Of a stretch of 46,346 nt of DNA, positions 33,745 to 42,972 are shown in pieces; position 1 is the first letter of the stretch, and each line of letters begins with the position of its first letter. Under the pieces are notes generated by a model that had not been told where the DNA came from, did not search any database, and saw only the letters and a program-made list of their open reading frames with translations. The position numbers were made by a program, and so were the translations under genes. Source of the DNA: Mariprofundaceae bacterium (GTDB lineage Bacteria > Pseudomonadota > Zetaproteobacteria > Mariprofundales > Mariprofundaceae); contig JAUZQM010000121.1 in assembly GCA_030950985.1 (NCBI GenBank), forward strand, positions 1 to 46,346, in the 5' to 3' direction.

Positions 33745-36051
33745 ATGAGATTGATACAATATGGGCTGGTATTGCTTTGTGCCTTTTTTTCACTGAATGT
33801 TTGGGCGGCTAGTGGTGAAGCCATCAACACAGGCGATCGTATTATCTCACTGAATGTGGAAGGAAATCGTTACATAGAAAGCGCCGCTATTTTAATGGAT
33901 GTGGATACCAAAGTAGGTGATCGCTTAAACCAACGGACGATGAGTCGTGATATTCAACGCCTTTATGTATCAGGTGTTTATCAAGATTTGAAATTTACAG
34001 GTGTGCGCAACAATACGGGTATTAAGTTGACCTTACATGTCAAAGAACAGCCTTTCATTAGTCATTATGAAATCATTGGCAATGATGCTGTAACATCCAA
34101 AGATTTGAAGCATAGGCTTAAGTTGAAAGATGGTATGATTTTTACCCCTAGTTTGATGCGTAAAGATATCAATACATTGCGTCGGGGCTATTTAAAGAAA
34201 GGTTTTTATCAGGTGAATATTCAGCCTGAAAAAACGATGTTATCTGATGGTTCAATGAAATTGATGGTACATATTATTGAAGGCGATAAAACAAGAGTCC
34301 GCCAAATACGTTTTATGGGCAACCATGATTTTACAGATGATGCATTGATTAGTGAAGTGTCGGCTCGCTCAAGCAATCTATTAACATGGCTGATCAATAA
34401 AGATATTATCAATCAAAAAAAGTTTAAGAATGATGCGCAACATTTGTCTCAATTTTATCAAGATCATGGTTATCTGGATATGAAAGTTGAGTCATCACAG
34501 TTGCTTTTAACACCGGATAAAAAATCGTTTTATTTAAACTTTTCAATCCATGAAGGGGCTATTTATACGATCAATAAATTGGATGTAACAGGTGATTTGA
34601 TTCCTTCCAAAGAAAAATTAATGGATAAGATCAAATTGGCAGTGGGTCAACATTATTCGTTGAGTGATTTAAGAACAAGTATTCAAAATATGACCATCTT
34701 AGTGGGTGATGAAGGTTATGCGTTTGCGAATGTAACCCCATTGTTTAAACGTAATCTTACAGATCATACTGTGGCAATTACTTTTGATGTAGAAAAAGGG
34801 CGTAAGGTTTATATCGAACGCATTGAGATTGAAGGTAATGAAAAGACGGATGATATTGTGGCGCGTAGAGAAATGCGTTTGGATGAAAGTGAACGCTTTT
34901 CGGCGACAGGCATGCGTTTAAGTAAAGAAAAATTAGGGCGTTTGCAGTTGTTTAAAGATGTGCGTATTTCCATGCCCAAAGGTAGTGCGCCAGATCGTGT
35001 GAATGTAAAAGTGAATGTGACGGAAAATAAAACGGGATCATTTATTGTGGGTTTTGGTTACTCGCAAATCCAAAAAATGTTATTTCGTGTGAAAACATCA
35101 CAAAAGAACTTGCTGGGTAAAGGTTATGGTTTAAGCGCAACTGCCGATGTGGGTTCAAGAACACAAAACTTTAATGTTAGTTTAAGTGATCCTTATTTCT
35201 TAGATAGGGATATTCAGGCATCGGTGAATGTGAATAAAACCCAAACTAAATTAACGCAAATTCAGAGAACTACCTATACTCAAAATAATGTGGGTGGTGG
35301 GTTTGGCTTAACCTTTGCATTGTCCGAACATGTGAGTAATTCGATCAATTATCAGTATTCCAATACCAATATTAGTAATTTACCTGTAAACTCAACGTTG
35401 ATTCTTCAGTCACAAGCAGGTCATCAGACTACATCCGAGTTGGGTGATACCTTGTATTTCGATAGTCGTGATCGAGCGACTGAAACACATAGTGGGGCAG
35501 TGTATAGTCTTCATGTCAGCGGAGCAACGGTAGGAGGGAATAATCGTTTTGTGGAAGAAAGTATTAGCACAAAGAAATATTTTTCTATGTCCAATGATGT
35601 GGTATTGCGTGCTTCTTCAGCAGTATCCTTGATTCAAGGTTATGCTAGGAAAAATGTGCCGATTTATCGCCGTTATTCTTTAGGTGGTGGAAATATTTTG
35701 CATGGTTTTGATTATTATGGTGTGTCAATGCGTGATCCAATCACAGGTGCAGTGGTGGGAGGGAATAAGAAATTATCAGCCAATTTAGATTTATTTTTCC
35801 CGCTCCCTTATGTGCAAACAAGCGGTATTCGAGGGGTGTTGTTTGTGGATGTAGGAACAGTATGGGGAAGTGCCATAAGTAATGTGCCTGCGGTGACATT
35901 CAATGCTAATAGTTTACGTGCTTCCACGGGGCTTGGTATTGAGTGGGCATCGCCAGTAGGACCCGTTACCTTATCTTTTGCAAAAGTATTAAAAAAACAA
36001 CCTCAAGATATTTTACGGAGTTTTAATTTTGGATTGGGTACAACATTTTAA
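33745..36051 (+). CDS. bamA: Outer membrane protein assembly factor BamA
   Basis: The 768-residue Omp85 protein has a signal peptide (ending VWAA, ~22), five POTRA domains (~30-420) and a C-terminal 16-strand barrel ending in GLGTTF, with the terminal Phe typical of outer-membrane proteins. The barrel includes the conserved loop 6 region (here the GGGNILHGFDYYGVSMRD segment, replacing the usual VRGF by LHGF). It inserts beta-barrel proteins into the outer membrane. It follows rseP by 2 bp. Confidence 0.96.
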   Translation: MRLIQYGLVLLCAFFSLNVWAASGEAINTGDRIISLNVEGNRYIESAAILMDVDTKVGDRLNQRTMSRDIQRLYVSGVYQDLKFTGVRNNTGIKLTLHVKEQPFISHYEIIGNDAVTSKDLKHRLKLKDGMIFTPSLMRKDINTLRRGYLKKGFYQVNIQPEKTMLSDGSMKLMVHIIEGDKTRVRQIRFMGNHDFTDDALISEVSARSSNLLTWLINKDIINQKKFKNDAQHLSQFYQDHGYLDMKVESSQLLLTPDKKSFYLNFSIHEGAIYTINKLDVTGDLIPSKEKLMDKIKLAVGQHYSLSDLRTSIQNMTILVGDEGYAFANVTPLFKRNLTDHTVAITFDVEKGRKVYIERIEIEGNEKTDDIVARREMRLDESERFSATGMRLSKEKLGRLQLFKDVRISMPKGSAPDRVNVKVNVTENKTGSFIVGFGYSQIQKMLFRVKTSQKNLLGKGYGLSATADVGSRTQNFNVSLSDPYFLDRDIQASVNVNKTQTKLTQIQRTTYTQNNVGGGFGLTFALSEHVSNSINYQYSNTNISNLPVNSTLILQSQAGHQTTSELGDTLYFDSRDRATETHSGAVYSLHVSGATVGGNNRFVEESISTKKYFSMSNDVVLRASSAVSLIQGYARKNVPIYRRYSLGGGNILHGFDYYGVSMRDPITGAVVGGNKKLSANLDLFFPLPYVQTSGIRGVLFVDVGTVWGSAISNVPAVTFNANSLRASTGLGIEWASPVGPVTLSFAKVLKKQPQDILRSFNFGLGTTF

Positions 36052-36211
36052 GCTGAAGAATGATGGTGCATAAAGAAAAAAGAAATGCATGGGATGCAAA
36101 AGTATGGATGATTCATCCAAAGGCAGTGATAAAGATTGAAAAAAAAGTGATGAAATTTAGCCTTGCCAATCTTTTTTGAGTGTATAACGTATTAAATATG
36201 AGGAGTATTGA

Positions 36212-36724
36212 ATGATGTTGAAGAAATTTGTATGGATTACGTTGTCGGTTGCTATGTTAAGTTTGGGAGCAATCACAGCAGAAGCAGGGAAAATTGGTTA
36301 TATTGATGTAAAAAGTGCGGTGGAAAACACCAAAGACTATCAAAATGGTTTGCATCATTTGGAAGCACTTAAAACGAAAAAGCTTAAAGAATTACGCGCA
36401 TTAAAAACAAAAATAAATCAATCAGAAAAAGATATTTTAAGCCAATCGATGGCGATGTCGCAAGAAAGATTGAGACAAAAACAATCTGCCTTGAAAGAAT
36501 TGCGTAAGACCGCAGCGCGTCGTCAACAAGATGCACAAGAAGAATTAGTGGCTGCTAAAAATCAATTGGATCAAAAAGTTGTTGGACACTTTTATGAAGT
36601 GGCACGTCAATATGGTAAAGATAACGGCTTTGATTTGGTGTTACCGAAATCCAATATGATTTATGTGAATGAAGCCTTGGATATTACGCCTGCCATTACC
36701 AAGTTATTGGATGGTAAGAAATAA
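36212..36724 (+). CDS. skp: Periplasmic chaperone Skp/OmpH
   Basis: The 170-residue protein has a signal peptide (~1-24, ending AEA) followed by KIGYIDVKSAVEN, the usual start of mature Skp. A long basic coiled coil (~45-130) forms the jellyfish tentacles, and the C-terminus folds back (GFDLVLPKSNMIYVN). It holds unfolded outer-membrane proteins for BamA. The 160-bp gap after bamA suggests its own promoter or leader. ATG at 36212 or 36215. Confidence 0.93.
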   Translation: MMLKKFVWITLSVAMLSLGAITAEAGKIGYIDVKSAVENTKDYQNGLHHLEALKTKKLKELRALKTKINQSEKDILSQSMAMSQERLRQKQSALKELRKTAARRQQDAQEELVAAKNQLDQKVVGHFYEVARQYGKDNGFDLVLPKSNMIYVNEALDITPAITKLLDGKK

Positions 36725-37744
36725 TTGGCAGGGCTAACTTTTTCGCTGGCGGAGCTTGTCGCCGAGATTGATGGTGAACTCCATGGTGATGTTGATGTGG
36801 ATATGCAAATTCAATCCATTGCAACCTTAAAGGATGCAACAGCTCAAGATATATCCTTTTTATCCAATGCTCATTACAAACAAGTGTTGTCGAATACTCA
36901 GGCTGGCGCAGTATTGGTATCGGCATCGTTATTGGGTGAACTCAAAGCGTCTTGCCCATTGATTGCGGTCAAAGACCCCTATTTAGCCTATGCAACATTG
37001 CAACAAAAGTTCCATCCCATGCCTGTAGGGCAAGGCAATGTTCATCCAACAGCCATCATTTCAGAGACTGCTGATATTGCTTCTGATGTGGATATTGCAG
37101 CAGGCTGTGTGATTGATGATGGTTGTGTGATTGGGGCAGGGACAGTCCTTTTAGCAGCTTGCTTGATTGCCAAGGGTGTGAACATAGGCAAACACTGTTT
37201 CTTACATGCGGGTGTAAAAATTGAAGCGAATTGCCAACTGGGAAACCGTGTCATTGTTCAGGCAGGTGTTGTGATTGGCTCGGATGGTTTTGGTTATGCT
37301 TGGTCTGGACAAGCTTATGTAAAAATACCACAAGTGGGTCGTGTTGTTGTGCATGATGATGTGGAGATTGGTGCGAACACCTGTATTGATCGTGGTGCTT
37401 TGGGCGATACGATAATTCATCAAGGTGTGAAGCTTGATAATTTGGTACATATTGCTCATAACGTGGAAATTGGGGCATTATCAGCGATTGCAGGACAAGT
37501 GGGTATTTCTGGATCCTCTAAAATTGGTCAAGGCTGTCAAATGGGTGGGCAAGTGGGTGTTGCAGGTCATTTAACGATAGCAGATGGCTGCCAGTTGGCA
37601 GGCAAAGCTGGTGTGATTAGTGATATTGATAAAGCAGGTGTGTATTCAGGCTTTCCAGCCATGCCACACCGACAATGGTTAAGAATGTCAGCTTTGATGA
37701 GCAAACTTCCTGATGTATGGAAAAAGCTAAAAGGTAAGGAATAA
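36725..37744 (+). CDS. lpxD: UDP-3-O-acylglucosamine N-acyltransferase
   Basis: LpxD adds the second hydroxyacyl chain in lipid A synthesis. The 339-residue protein has an N-terminal uridine-binding domain (ATLKDATAQDISFLSN), a left-handed beta helix of hexapeptide repeats, and the catalytic His in LVHIAHNVEIG. The start is a TTG directly after the skp stop. It is followed 1 bp later by fabZ. Confidence 0.96.
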   Translation: MAGLTFSLAELVAEIDGELHGDVDVDMQIQSIATLKDATAQDISFLSNAHYKQVLSNTQAGAVLVSASLLGELKASCPLIAVKDPYLAYATLQQKFHPMPVGQGNVHPTAIISETADIASDVDIAAGCVIDDGCVIGAGTVLLAACLIAKGVNIGKHCFLHAGVKIEANCQLGNRVIVQAGVVIGSDGFGYAWSGQAYVKIPQVGRVVVHDDVEIGANTCIDRGALGDTIIHQGVKLDNLVHIAHNVEIGALSAIAGQVGISGSSKIGQGCQMGGQVGVAGHLTIADGCQLAGKAGVISDIDKAGVYSGFPAMPHRQWLRMSALMSKLPDVWKKLKGKE

Positions 37745-37745
37745 T

Positions 37746-38192
37746 ATGTCTGAATTGAATATTGATAAGATTATGGAACGTTTGCCACATCGTTATCCCT
37801 TTTTGTTGGTGGATCGTGTTTTGGAAATGCAGGCGGATACATTTATTCGGGCGATTAAAAATGTTACCATCAATGAGCCTCATTTTACGGGGCACTTTCC
37901 AAAATTCCCTGTCATGCCCGGTGTGCTGATTGTGGAAGCGATGGCGCAAGTGGGTGGTATTTTAGCCTTTGAGTCCGCACCCAAAGATCAAGAATTTATT
38001 GTATATTTTACGGGTATTGATGGTGTGCGTTTTCGTAAACCAGCGCGTCCGGGTGATCAGTTGGTATTTGAATTGACGGTGCTTCGTCGTCGTGGCTTTA
38101 TGTGGAAATTCAAGGCTGAAGCCTTTATTGATGGTGATTTGGCGTGTTCAGGAACCTTGATGGCAACCTTGATGCCACAGGATCAAGCATGA
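37746..38192 (+). CDS. fabZ: 3-hydroxyacyl-ACP dehydratase FabZ
   Basis: This is a 148-residue hot-dog-fold dehydratase of fatty acid elongation. Catalytic residues are His in HFTGHFPKFPVMPG and Glu in VLIVEAMAQ; LPHRYPFLLVDRV is the N-terminal signature. It lies between lpxD and lpxA, the common arrangement that links fatty acid and lipid A supply from hydroxyacyl-ACP. Confidence 0.97.
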   Translation: MSELNIDKIMERLPHRYPFLLVDRVLEMQADTFIRAIKNVTINEPHFTGHFPKFPVMPGVLIVEAMAQVGGILAFESAPKDQEFIVYFTGIDGVRFRKPARPGDQLVFELTVLRRRGFMWKFKAEAFIDGDLACSGTLMATLMPQDQA

Positions 38193-38995
38193 GTTCCAAC
38201 ATTCATCCAACGGCGATTATTTCTGAACATGCGCAGTTGGGTGAACATGTTGATATTGGGCCTTTTTGTGTGGTGGATGAACATGTTTCGATTGGTGATG
38301 GGACACAATTAAAATCACATGTGGTCATCAGTGGGCATACACGTATCGGTAAAAACAACCGTATTTTTCCTTTTGCGAGTATTGGGCATGAACCACAAGA
38401 TTTAAAATACCATGGTGAACCATCCGAAGTCGTGATTGGTGATGGGAATACCATTCGTGAGAATGTTACCATCAATCCAGGAACCGAAGGTGGTGGTATG
38501 TTGACCAAGGTCGGTAACCATAATCTACTCATGGCATACACGCATATTGCACATGATTGCTCTGTGGGAAATGCTGTTGTGATGGCCAATTGTGCGACTT
38601 TAGCAGGGCATGTTGATATTGATGATGGCGCAATTATTGGTGGTCTGTCTGCGATTCATCAGTTCTTACGCATTGGTCGTTACGCTATGGTGGGTGGGAT
38701 GAGTGGCATTGTGAAAGATGTACCGCCGTTTTGTTTAACCGCAGGTGGTTATCGTCCGAGTCTTTCTGGTTTGAATGTTTTAGGTCTGAAACGTCAAGGG
38801 GCGACATCATCCCAATTAAAACATCTGAAAGAAGTCTATCGTATTTTATTTCAAAACACTGACAGCTTGAAGCAACGCATTACGCAGGCTAAAGCGATGG
38901 CAAACGATGATGCTTATGCAGAGCATTTGATTGATTTTACAGCTACTGCTAAGAAAGGTTTAACGATTCCTGCACGAGATAAACATACCTCATGA
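38189..38995 (+). CDS. lpxA: UDP-N-acetylglucosamine O-acyltransferase
   Basis: LpxA starts lipid A synthesis by moving a hydroxyacyl chain to UDP-GlcNAc. The 268-residue protein is mostly hexapeptide repeats beginning IHPTAIIS. The segment IGHEPQDLKYHGE and the catalytic His in YTHIAHDCSVGN are present. The C-terminal helical domain follows. The start overlaps the fabZ stop by 4 bp. Confidence 0.97.
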   Translation: MSSNIHPTAIISEHAQLGEHVDIGPFCVVDEHVSIGDGTQLKSHVVISGHTRIGKNNRIFPFASIGHEPQDLKYHGEPSEVVIGDGNTIRENVTINPGTEGGGMLTKVGNHNLLMAYTHIAHDCSVGNAVVMANCATLAGHVDIDDGAIIGGLSAIHQFLRIGRYAMVGGMSGIVKDVPPFCLTAGGYRPSLSGLNVLGLKRQGATSSQLKHLKEVYRILFQNTDSLKQRITQAKAMANDDAYAEHLIDFTATAKKGLTIPARDKHTS

Positions 38996-39807
38996 GCCAA
39001 ACCAAAAGCATTGGTTTGATTGCTGGTTACGGTGCATTTCCTTTGGAAATGGCTCAAGCTTTGGTGGCACAAGGTTTTGACGTGCATGTGGTGGCAGCGA
39101 AAGAAGAAACCTCACCAGACATTGAAGCCATTGCGACATCGGTGTGTTGGCTGCATGTGGGAAAAGTTGGGGGCATGATTAAGGCACTAAAATCGGCGGG
39201 TGTGTCTGAAGTCATTATGGCGGGTAAAGTCCAAAAACTTCATCTATTTCGTAATTTTCGACCTGATTTTGTTGCCGTGAAAGCGTTGTTGAGTGTCTCC
39301 AATCGCAAAGATGACACCTTGATGTTGAAGATTGTAAGTTTGTTGGCGGAAGCCGGTATTCGCGTTGAATCACAAGTGCGTTATGTACCATCGATGGTGG
39401 CGAGTGAAGGTTTACTTTTTGGTAGCGGAGCTAAAAAACAAGCCATCAAAGATATGCAATTTGGTTTGGAACAGGCGAAAGGCATTGCGGCTTTGGATAT
39501 TGGTCAAACCGTGGTGGTGCAAGACGGTGCAGTGTTGGCAGTCGAAGCCATTGAAGGCACGGATGAAGCCATACTGCGTGGTGGCAAGCTGGGTAATGGT
39601 CAAGCATGTGTGGTGAAAGTTGCCAAACCGAATCAGGATCTACGTTTTGATGTGCCTGCCATCGGCCCTGATACTTTAAAAACCATGGCCAATTCAGGCT
39701 GTACATCGCTGGGCATTCAAGCGGAATGTACCTTGTTGATTGAACAAGAAAAACTCGCATCGCTGGCTAAAGATTTGGGTATTTCGGTATATGGTATTCG
39801 TGTCTAA
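38992..39807 (+). CDS. lpxI: UDP-2,3-diacylglucosamine pyrophosphatase LpxI
   Basis: This is a 271-residue protein of the LpxI (DUF1009) family, which hydrolyses UDP-diacylglucosamine to lipid X in bacteria that lack LpxH. The N-terminal motif is IGLIAGYGAFPLEMA, followed by VGKVGGMIKALKSAGV and IMAGKVQK. The C-terminal domain has ALDIGQTVVVQDGAVLAVEAIEGTD-type motifs (given in two parts in the protein). Overlaps of 4 bp with lpxA and ~17 bp with lpxB imply coupled translation. Confidence 0.95.
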   Translation: MSQTKSIGLIAGYGAFPLEMAQALVAQGFDVHVVAAKEETSPDIEAIATSVCWLHVGKVGGMIKALKSAGVSEVIMAGKVQKLHLFRNFRPDFVAVKALLSVSNRKDDTLMLKIVSLLAEAGIRVESQVRYVPSMVASEGLLFGSGAKKQAIKDMQFGLEQAKGIAALDIGQTVVVQDGAVLAVEAIEGTDEAILRGGKLGNGQACVVKVAKPNQDLRFDVPAIGPDTLKTMANSGCTSLGIQAECTLLIEQEKLASLAKDLGISVYGIRV

Positions 39808-40942
39808 ATCTCGCCCCATTCATGTGTTTATCTGTGCAGGTGAGTCATCAGGTGATATGCATGGTGCAGCCGTGATACGTTCGCTTAAAAAACAACATCC
39901 TGATATTCAAATTTCTGCGGTTGCAGGGTCTGCGATGCGTCGCGAAGGCTGTGATGTTGTATGCCCTATGGAATCGCTCAATGTCATGGGTATTGTCGAT
40001 GTACTCAAAGCCTTGCCACGGATTCAGAAAATTGGTAAAGATTTATTAGCTTGGGCAGCAAAAACACGCCCTGATGTGGTGATTTTAGTCGACTTTCCAG
40101 GGTTTAATATGCGTTTAGGCGAGAAACTTCGTCGGCTTGGTATTCCTGTACTTTATTATATTGCACCGAAGCTTTGGGCTTGGGGACATTGGCGTGTGAA
40201 ACGTTTACAGCGTGCGCAACATCAATTGGCAGCCATTTTACCCTTTGAACCCAATTGGTTTTCCAAGCATGCTATTGAAGCACATTATGTGGGCAATCCC
40301 AGTGCAGTGGCATGCCAAGGCGGTTGGAGTAAAGCCGATTTGAAAAAACGCTTGGGGCTAACACAAGAACAACGTTTATTGGCGTTGTTACCGGGTAGTC
40401 GCTCCAGTGAACTCGCACGTCATACGGATGTGTTGATTCAAAGTTATCAGCATTTAAAACAAACCATGCCTGATTTGACTGCGGTAACCACGCAAGCTCC
40501 CAGTGTGACAGATGAACAGATGCAGCCTTTTGTCGATGCGGGTATTCATGTATTGAATCGTTTGGATGAAGGTTATGCGTTGCGTGCGGATGCGGCATTG
40601 GCGGTATCTGGCACAGCAACCTTAGAACTGGCTCTTTGGAACACGCCAACGGTGTTGGTTTATCAAACTACGGCCATGACCATGTGGATTGGCAAACGTT
40701 TGTTAGGGACGCATTGTGTGGGTTTAGCCAATATTATTTTGGACGATACGATGATCATGCCTGAATTATTGCAAGAACATGCCAATGTCGATGAAATTGT
40801 GGCAGCGGCGCGACCACTTTTGGAAAAATCACCTGAATATGATGCGCAACGACAGGCGTTTGATGATTTAAGATGTCGTTTGGGCAAAGAAAATCCCAGT
40901 GATAAGGTGGCGAAGATGGCGTTCGCGATGGTTCAACGATGA
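39791..40942 (+). CDS. lpxB: Lipid A disaccharide synthase
   Basis: LpxB is a GT19 family glycosyltransferase that joins lipid X to UDP-diacylglucosamine. The 383-residue protein has the GT-B N-terminal motif FICAGESSGDMHGA, DFPGFNMRL, YYIAPKLWAWG and the C-terminal LPGSRSSE and SGTATLELAL. I chose the ATG at 39791; GTG at 39800 is a close alternative. The start lies within lpxI. A 4-bp overlap follows with the VanZ-like gene. Confidence 0.95.
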   Translation: MVFVSKSRPIHVFICAGESSGDMHGAAVIRSLKKQHPDIQISAVAGSAMRREGCDVVCPMESLNVMGIVDVLKALPRIQKIGKDLLAWAAKTRPDVVILVDFPGFNMRLGEKLRRLGIPVLYYIAPKLWAWGHWRVKRLQRAQHQLAAILPFEPNWFSKHAIEAHYVGNPSAVACQGGWSKADLKKRLGLTQEQRLLALLPGSRSSELARHTDVLIQSYQHLKQTMPDLTAVTTQAPSVTDEQMQPFVDAGIHVLNRLDEGYALRADAALAVSGTATLELALWNTPTVLVYQTTAMTMWIGKRLLGTHCVGLANIILDDTMIMPELLQEHANVDEIVAAARPLLEKSPEYDAQRQAFDDLRCRLGKENPSDKVAKMAFAMVQR

Positions 40943-41304
40943 ATAAGACTTACCGTGATGGCTTGCTTCTGTTGGCTTATTGTGGATTCATTTTCTTTTT
41001 ATCATCTCAATCGACCTTGATTGATACGCCCCTCGACTTTGCCAATAAAGATAAAGTGATGCATGCCTCCGCTTACGCCATCTTGGCATTATTCGTATGG
41101 CGTTTTTTTCGTCATCATCTGCAAGCTGTGCATGTTTTGGGCATCATCAGTGTTCTGTTTGCATCCATGTATGGTATCAGTGATGAATTTCATCAATCGT
41201 TTGTGGTGGGGCGAGATGCAGATGTTTGGGATTGGGTCGCCGATACAACAGGTGCAAGTGTGATGGTATGGGTGTTGTACCAATGGCGACTTAGGAAGGT
41301 TTAA
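40939..41304 (+). CDS. VanZ-like membrane protein
   Basis: This 121-residue protein has four membrane helices and the VanZ-family signature: FFLSSQS near the N-terminus, NKDKVMHASAYAILA, and the conserved YGISDEFHQSFVVGRDADVWDWVADTTGA (seen here as two adjacent motifs). Proteins of this group are common after envelope genes; only VanZ itself has a described link, to teicoplanin resistance. It is the last gene of the lipid A run by overlap with lpxB, and it precedes the flavin oxidase by 1 bp. Confidence 0.88.
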   Translation: MNKTYRDGLLLLAYCGFIFFLSSQSTLIDTPLDFANKDKVMHASAYAILALFVWRFFRHHLQAVHVLGIISVLFASMYGISDEFHQSFVVGRDADVWDWVADTTGASVMVWVLYQWRLRKV

Positions 41305-41305
41305 T

Positions 41306-42847
41306 ATGCAAGTATCGAGTTTACCCAAAGATGTGGTGGCAGAAGATTCCTTGCCCGATATTCCTCGCCAACAAAGCAACCCAACACGTTGGCAAGGTGA
41401 GCAATGGGGAGATTTTGTTCAAGCTTTGCAAGATGTGGGCATCAAAATTCGTGAGAAAAAGTTTGAAACAGGCGTTTATATCACCGATGCAGGTGGTTTA
41501 GCGCACGGTTTGCCACATGGTGTGGTGATTGCGAAATCGGCTGAACAAATTGCGCATTTAATGCAGCTTGCCCAAAAATTTGAAGTACCTGTAACCACAC
41601 GAGGTGGTGGTTTAACGACTGAAGGTGAATCGGTGGCATTTGGTGGTGTATTGCTGGATATGACAGGCATGAGCCGAGTGCTTGAAGTGGACAAAAACGC
41701 CCTCACCGTGCGCACGCAAGCGGGTATTTTTTGGCACCATTTGGCAGAACATTTGCGGCGTGATGGTTTGGATTATCTTTCTGCCCCCCTTAATTTAAGC
41801 TCATCCGTGGGTGGTACATTAGGTGTGGGTGGCATTGATGTAAATTCGTCTAAACATGGTTGCAGCGCCGATCAGGCTTTATCGCTACAAGTGGTCACAC
41901 CCACGGGTGAGATTGTTGAATGTTCGGATGAAGAACATGGCGAGTTATTTGAACGGGTGATTTTGGGTTACGGACAATTTGGCATTATTACGGAAGCCAC
42001 GCTAAAAATTCGCCCCTACACACCTTTGCGTATGCATTATTTTTATTATTCTTCATTGAAACCGTGCGTTGAAGATTTATTGATGTTGGATCAATCACAA
42101 AGCTGTGATTACACAGGCATGCTAACCATGATGGATTCTGCGATTACCTTATTGGTGGCCTTTGATAGTGAAGAACGAGAAAGTACGTTTATGGCATACT
42201 ATCAAGAACGTTTGTCTGGTTATGGTGAATTGGGCTTTGCTTTACGTTTGGCGGCTCATTTTTCTTGGCGACCTTGGAAGTGGAAAGAAGCGCTTTTTTT
42301 ATTGCAACGAAAACGTGAATTATTTCCTGATTTAGAACCCAATCACCACATGCAACATGGGAAAATGTATGATCGTACAGCGGTATTTTCCAAGGCTGTT
42401 TGGAAGCATTGGGGAGATAGACACATGGTGATTCCTGACCTTGCGACCAATGCGGATAAAATTGTCGATGCGGTTGAACGTGGCAATGCGGTATGTCGTA
42501 AATATTTTCCTTATTATACCCTCTATTGCGTCGGCATTCGCTTGCGTGAAGAACATCAATCTCATTACGAATTATCGAGCATACCTTCTGATGCCAAGGG
42601 TTTTGCGTACGGCTGTGAGTTTGAACCGATGTATCATGGGCAAACCTATAGTCGTGATACCCTGCAATCATTCAAGAATGAGATTTACGATGTGGGTGTG
42701 GAACTCGAAACCAGTTATTACCGCTTTGGCGGCATGATGAAGGCTTATATTCGCCGAGCTTTGGGCGATGATGTGGTTGAAAAACACCTCAAGCTAAAAC
42801 AAGACGCTGATCCTGCGATGATTCTGAATCGGGATGTGATTTTTTAA
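41306..42847 (+). CDS. FAD-linked oxidase (FAD_binding_4 / GlcD-like)
   Basis: This is a 513-residue flavoprotein of the vanillyl-alcohol-oxidase/GlcD superfamily. The FAD-binding part (residues ~65-250) has VPVTTRGGGLTTEGES, LSSSVGGTLGVGGI and YGQFGIITEATLKIRP. The His usually forming an 8alpha-FAD bond is not obvious. The C-terminal substrate domain is distinct from lactate or glycolate oxidases and unrecognised. The Fe-S protein at 44025 resembles the GlcF partner of such oxidases, so the two probably form one dehydrogenase. The substrate is unknown. The stop overlaps a 41-codon frame by 1 bp. Confidence 0.87.
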   Translation: MQVSSLPKDVVAEDSLPDIPRQQSNPTRWQGEQWGDFVQALQDVGIKIREKKFETGVYITDAGGLAHGLPHGVVIAKSAEQIAHLMQLAQKFEVPVTTRGGGLTTEGESVAFGGVLLDMTGMSRVLEVDKNALTVRTQAGIFWHHLAEHLRRDGLDYLSAPLNLSSSVGGTLGVGGIDVNSSKHGCSADQALSLQVVTPTGEIVECSDEEHGELFERVILGYGQFGIITEATLKIRPYTPLRMHYFYYSSLKPCVEDLLMLDQSQSCDYTGMLTMMDSAITLLVAFDSEERESTFMAYYQERLSGYGELGFALRLAAHFSWRPWKWKEALFLLQRKRELFPDLEPNHHMQHGKMYDRTAVFSKAVWKHWGDRHMVIPDLATNADKIVDAVERGNAVCRKYFPYYTLYCVGIRLREEHQSHYELSSIPSDAKGFAYGCEFEPMYHGQTYSRDTLQSFKNEIYDVGVELETSYYRFGGMMKAYIRRALGDDVVEKHLKLKQDADPAMILNRDVIF

Positions 42848-42972
42848 TGCTATGGTATCGAAAAGCCTTACAAGCTTGTGAATGGATCAACGTAAAAAAC
42901 GTGAAAATTCCCAACCCCAACAATCCCGCAAAACGTTTGGATGTTGTGTTGATTGAGATGGAAAAATCATGA
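42847..42972 (+). CDS. Possible 41-residue protein upstream of the methyltransferase
   Basis: An open frame starts at the ATG formed by TAATG at the end of the flavin oxidase gene and ends with TGA overlapping the methyltransferase ATG (ATGA). It encodes a peptide with a short hydrophobic N-terminal part and VKIPNPNNPAKRLDVVLIE. The peptide has no recognised family. Tight coupling on both sides argues for translation, but it may only be a leader that delivers ribosomes, or the remnant of a larger gene. Confidence 0.35.
   Translation: MLWYRKALQACEWINVKNVKIPNPNNPAKRLDVVLIEMEKS

Noticed and set aside
36131-36176. Terminator between bamA and skp
   Set aside because: An 8-bp AT-rich stem (AAAGATTG/CAATCTTT) with a loop of nearly 30 bases is too weak to call.
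42189-42671. Minus-strand frame of 160 codons opposite the flavin oxidase
   Set aside because: No domain and no start signal; the plus-strand gene explains the region fully.
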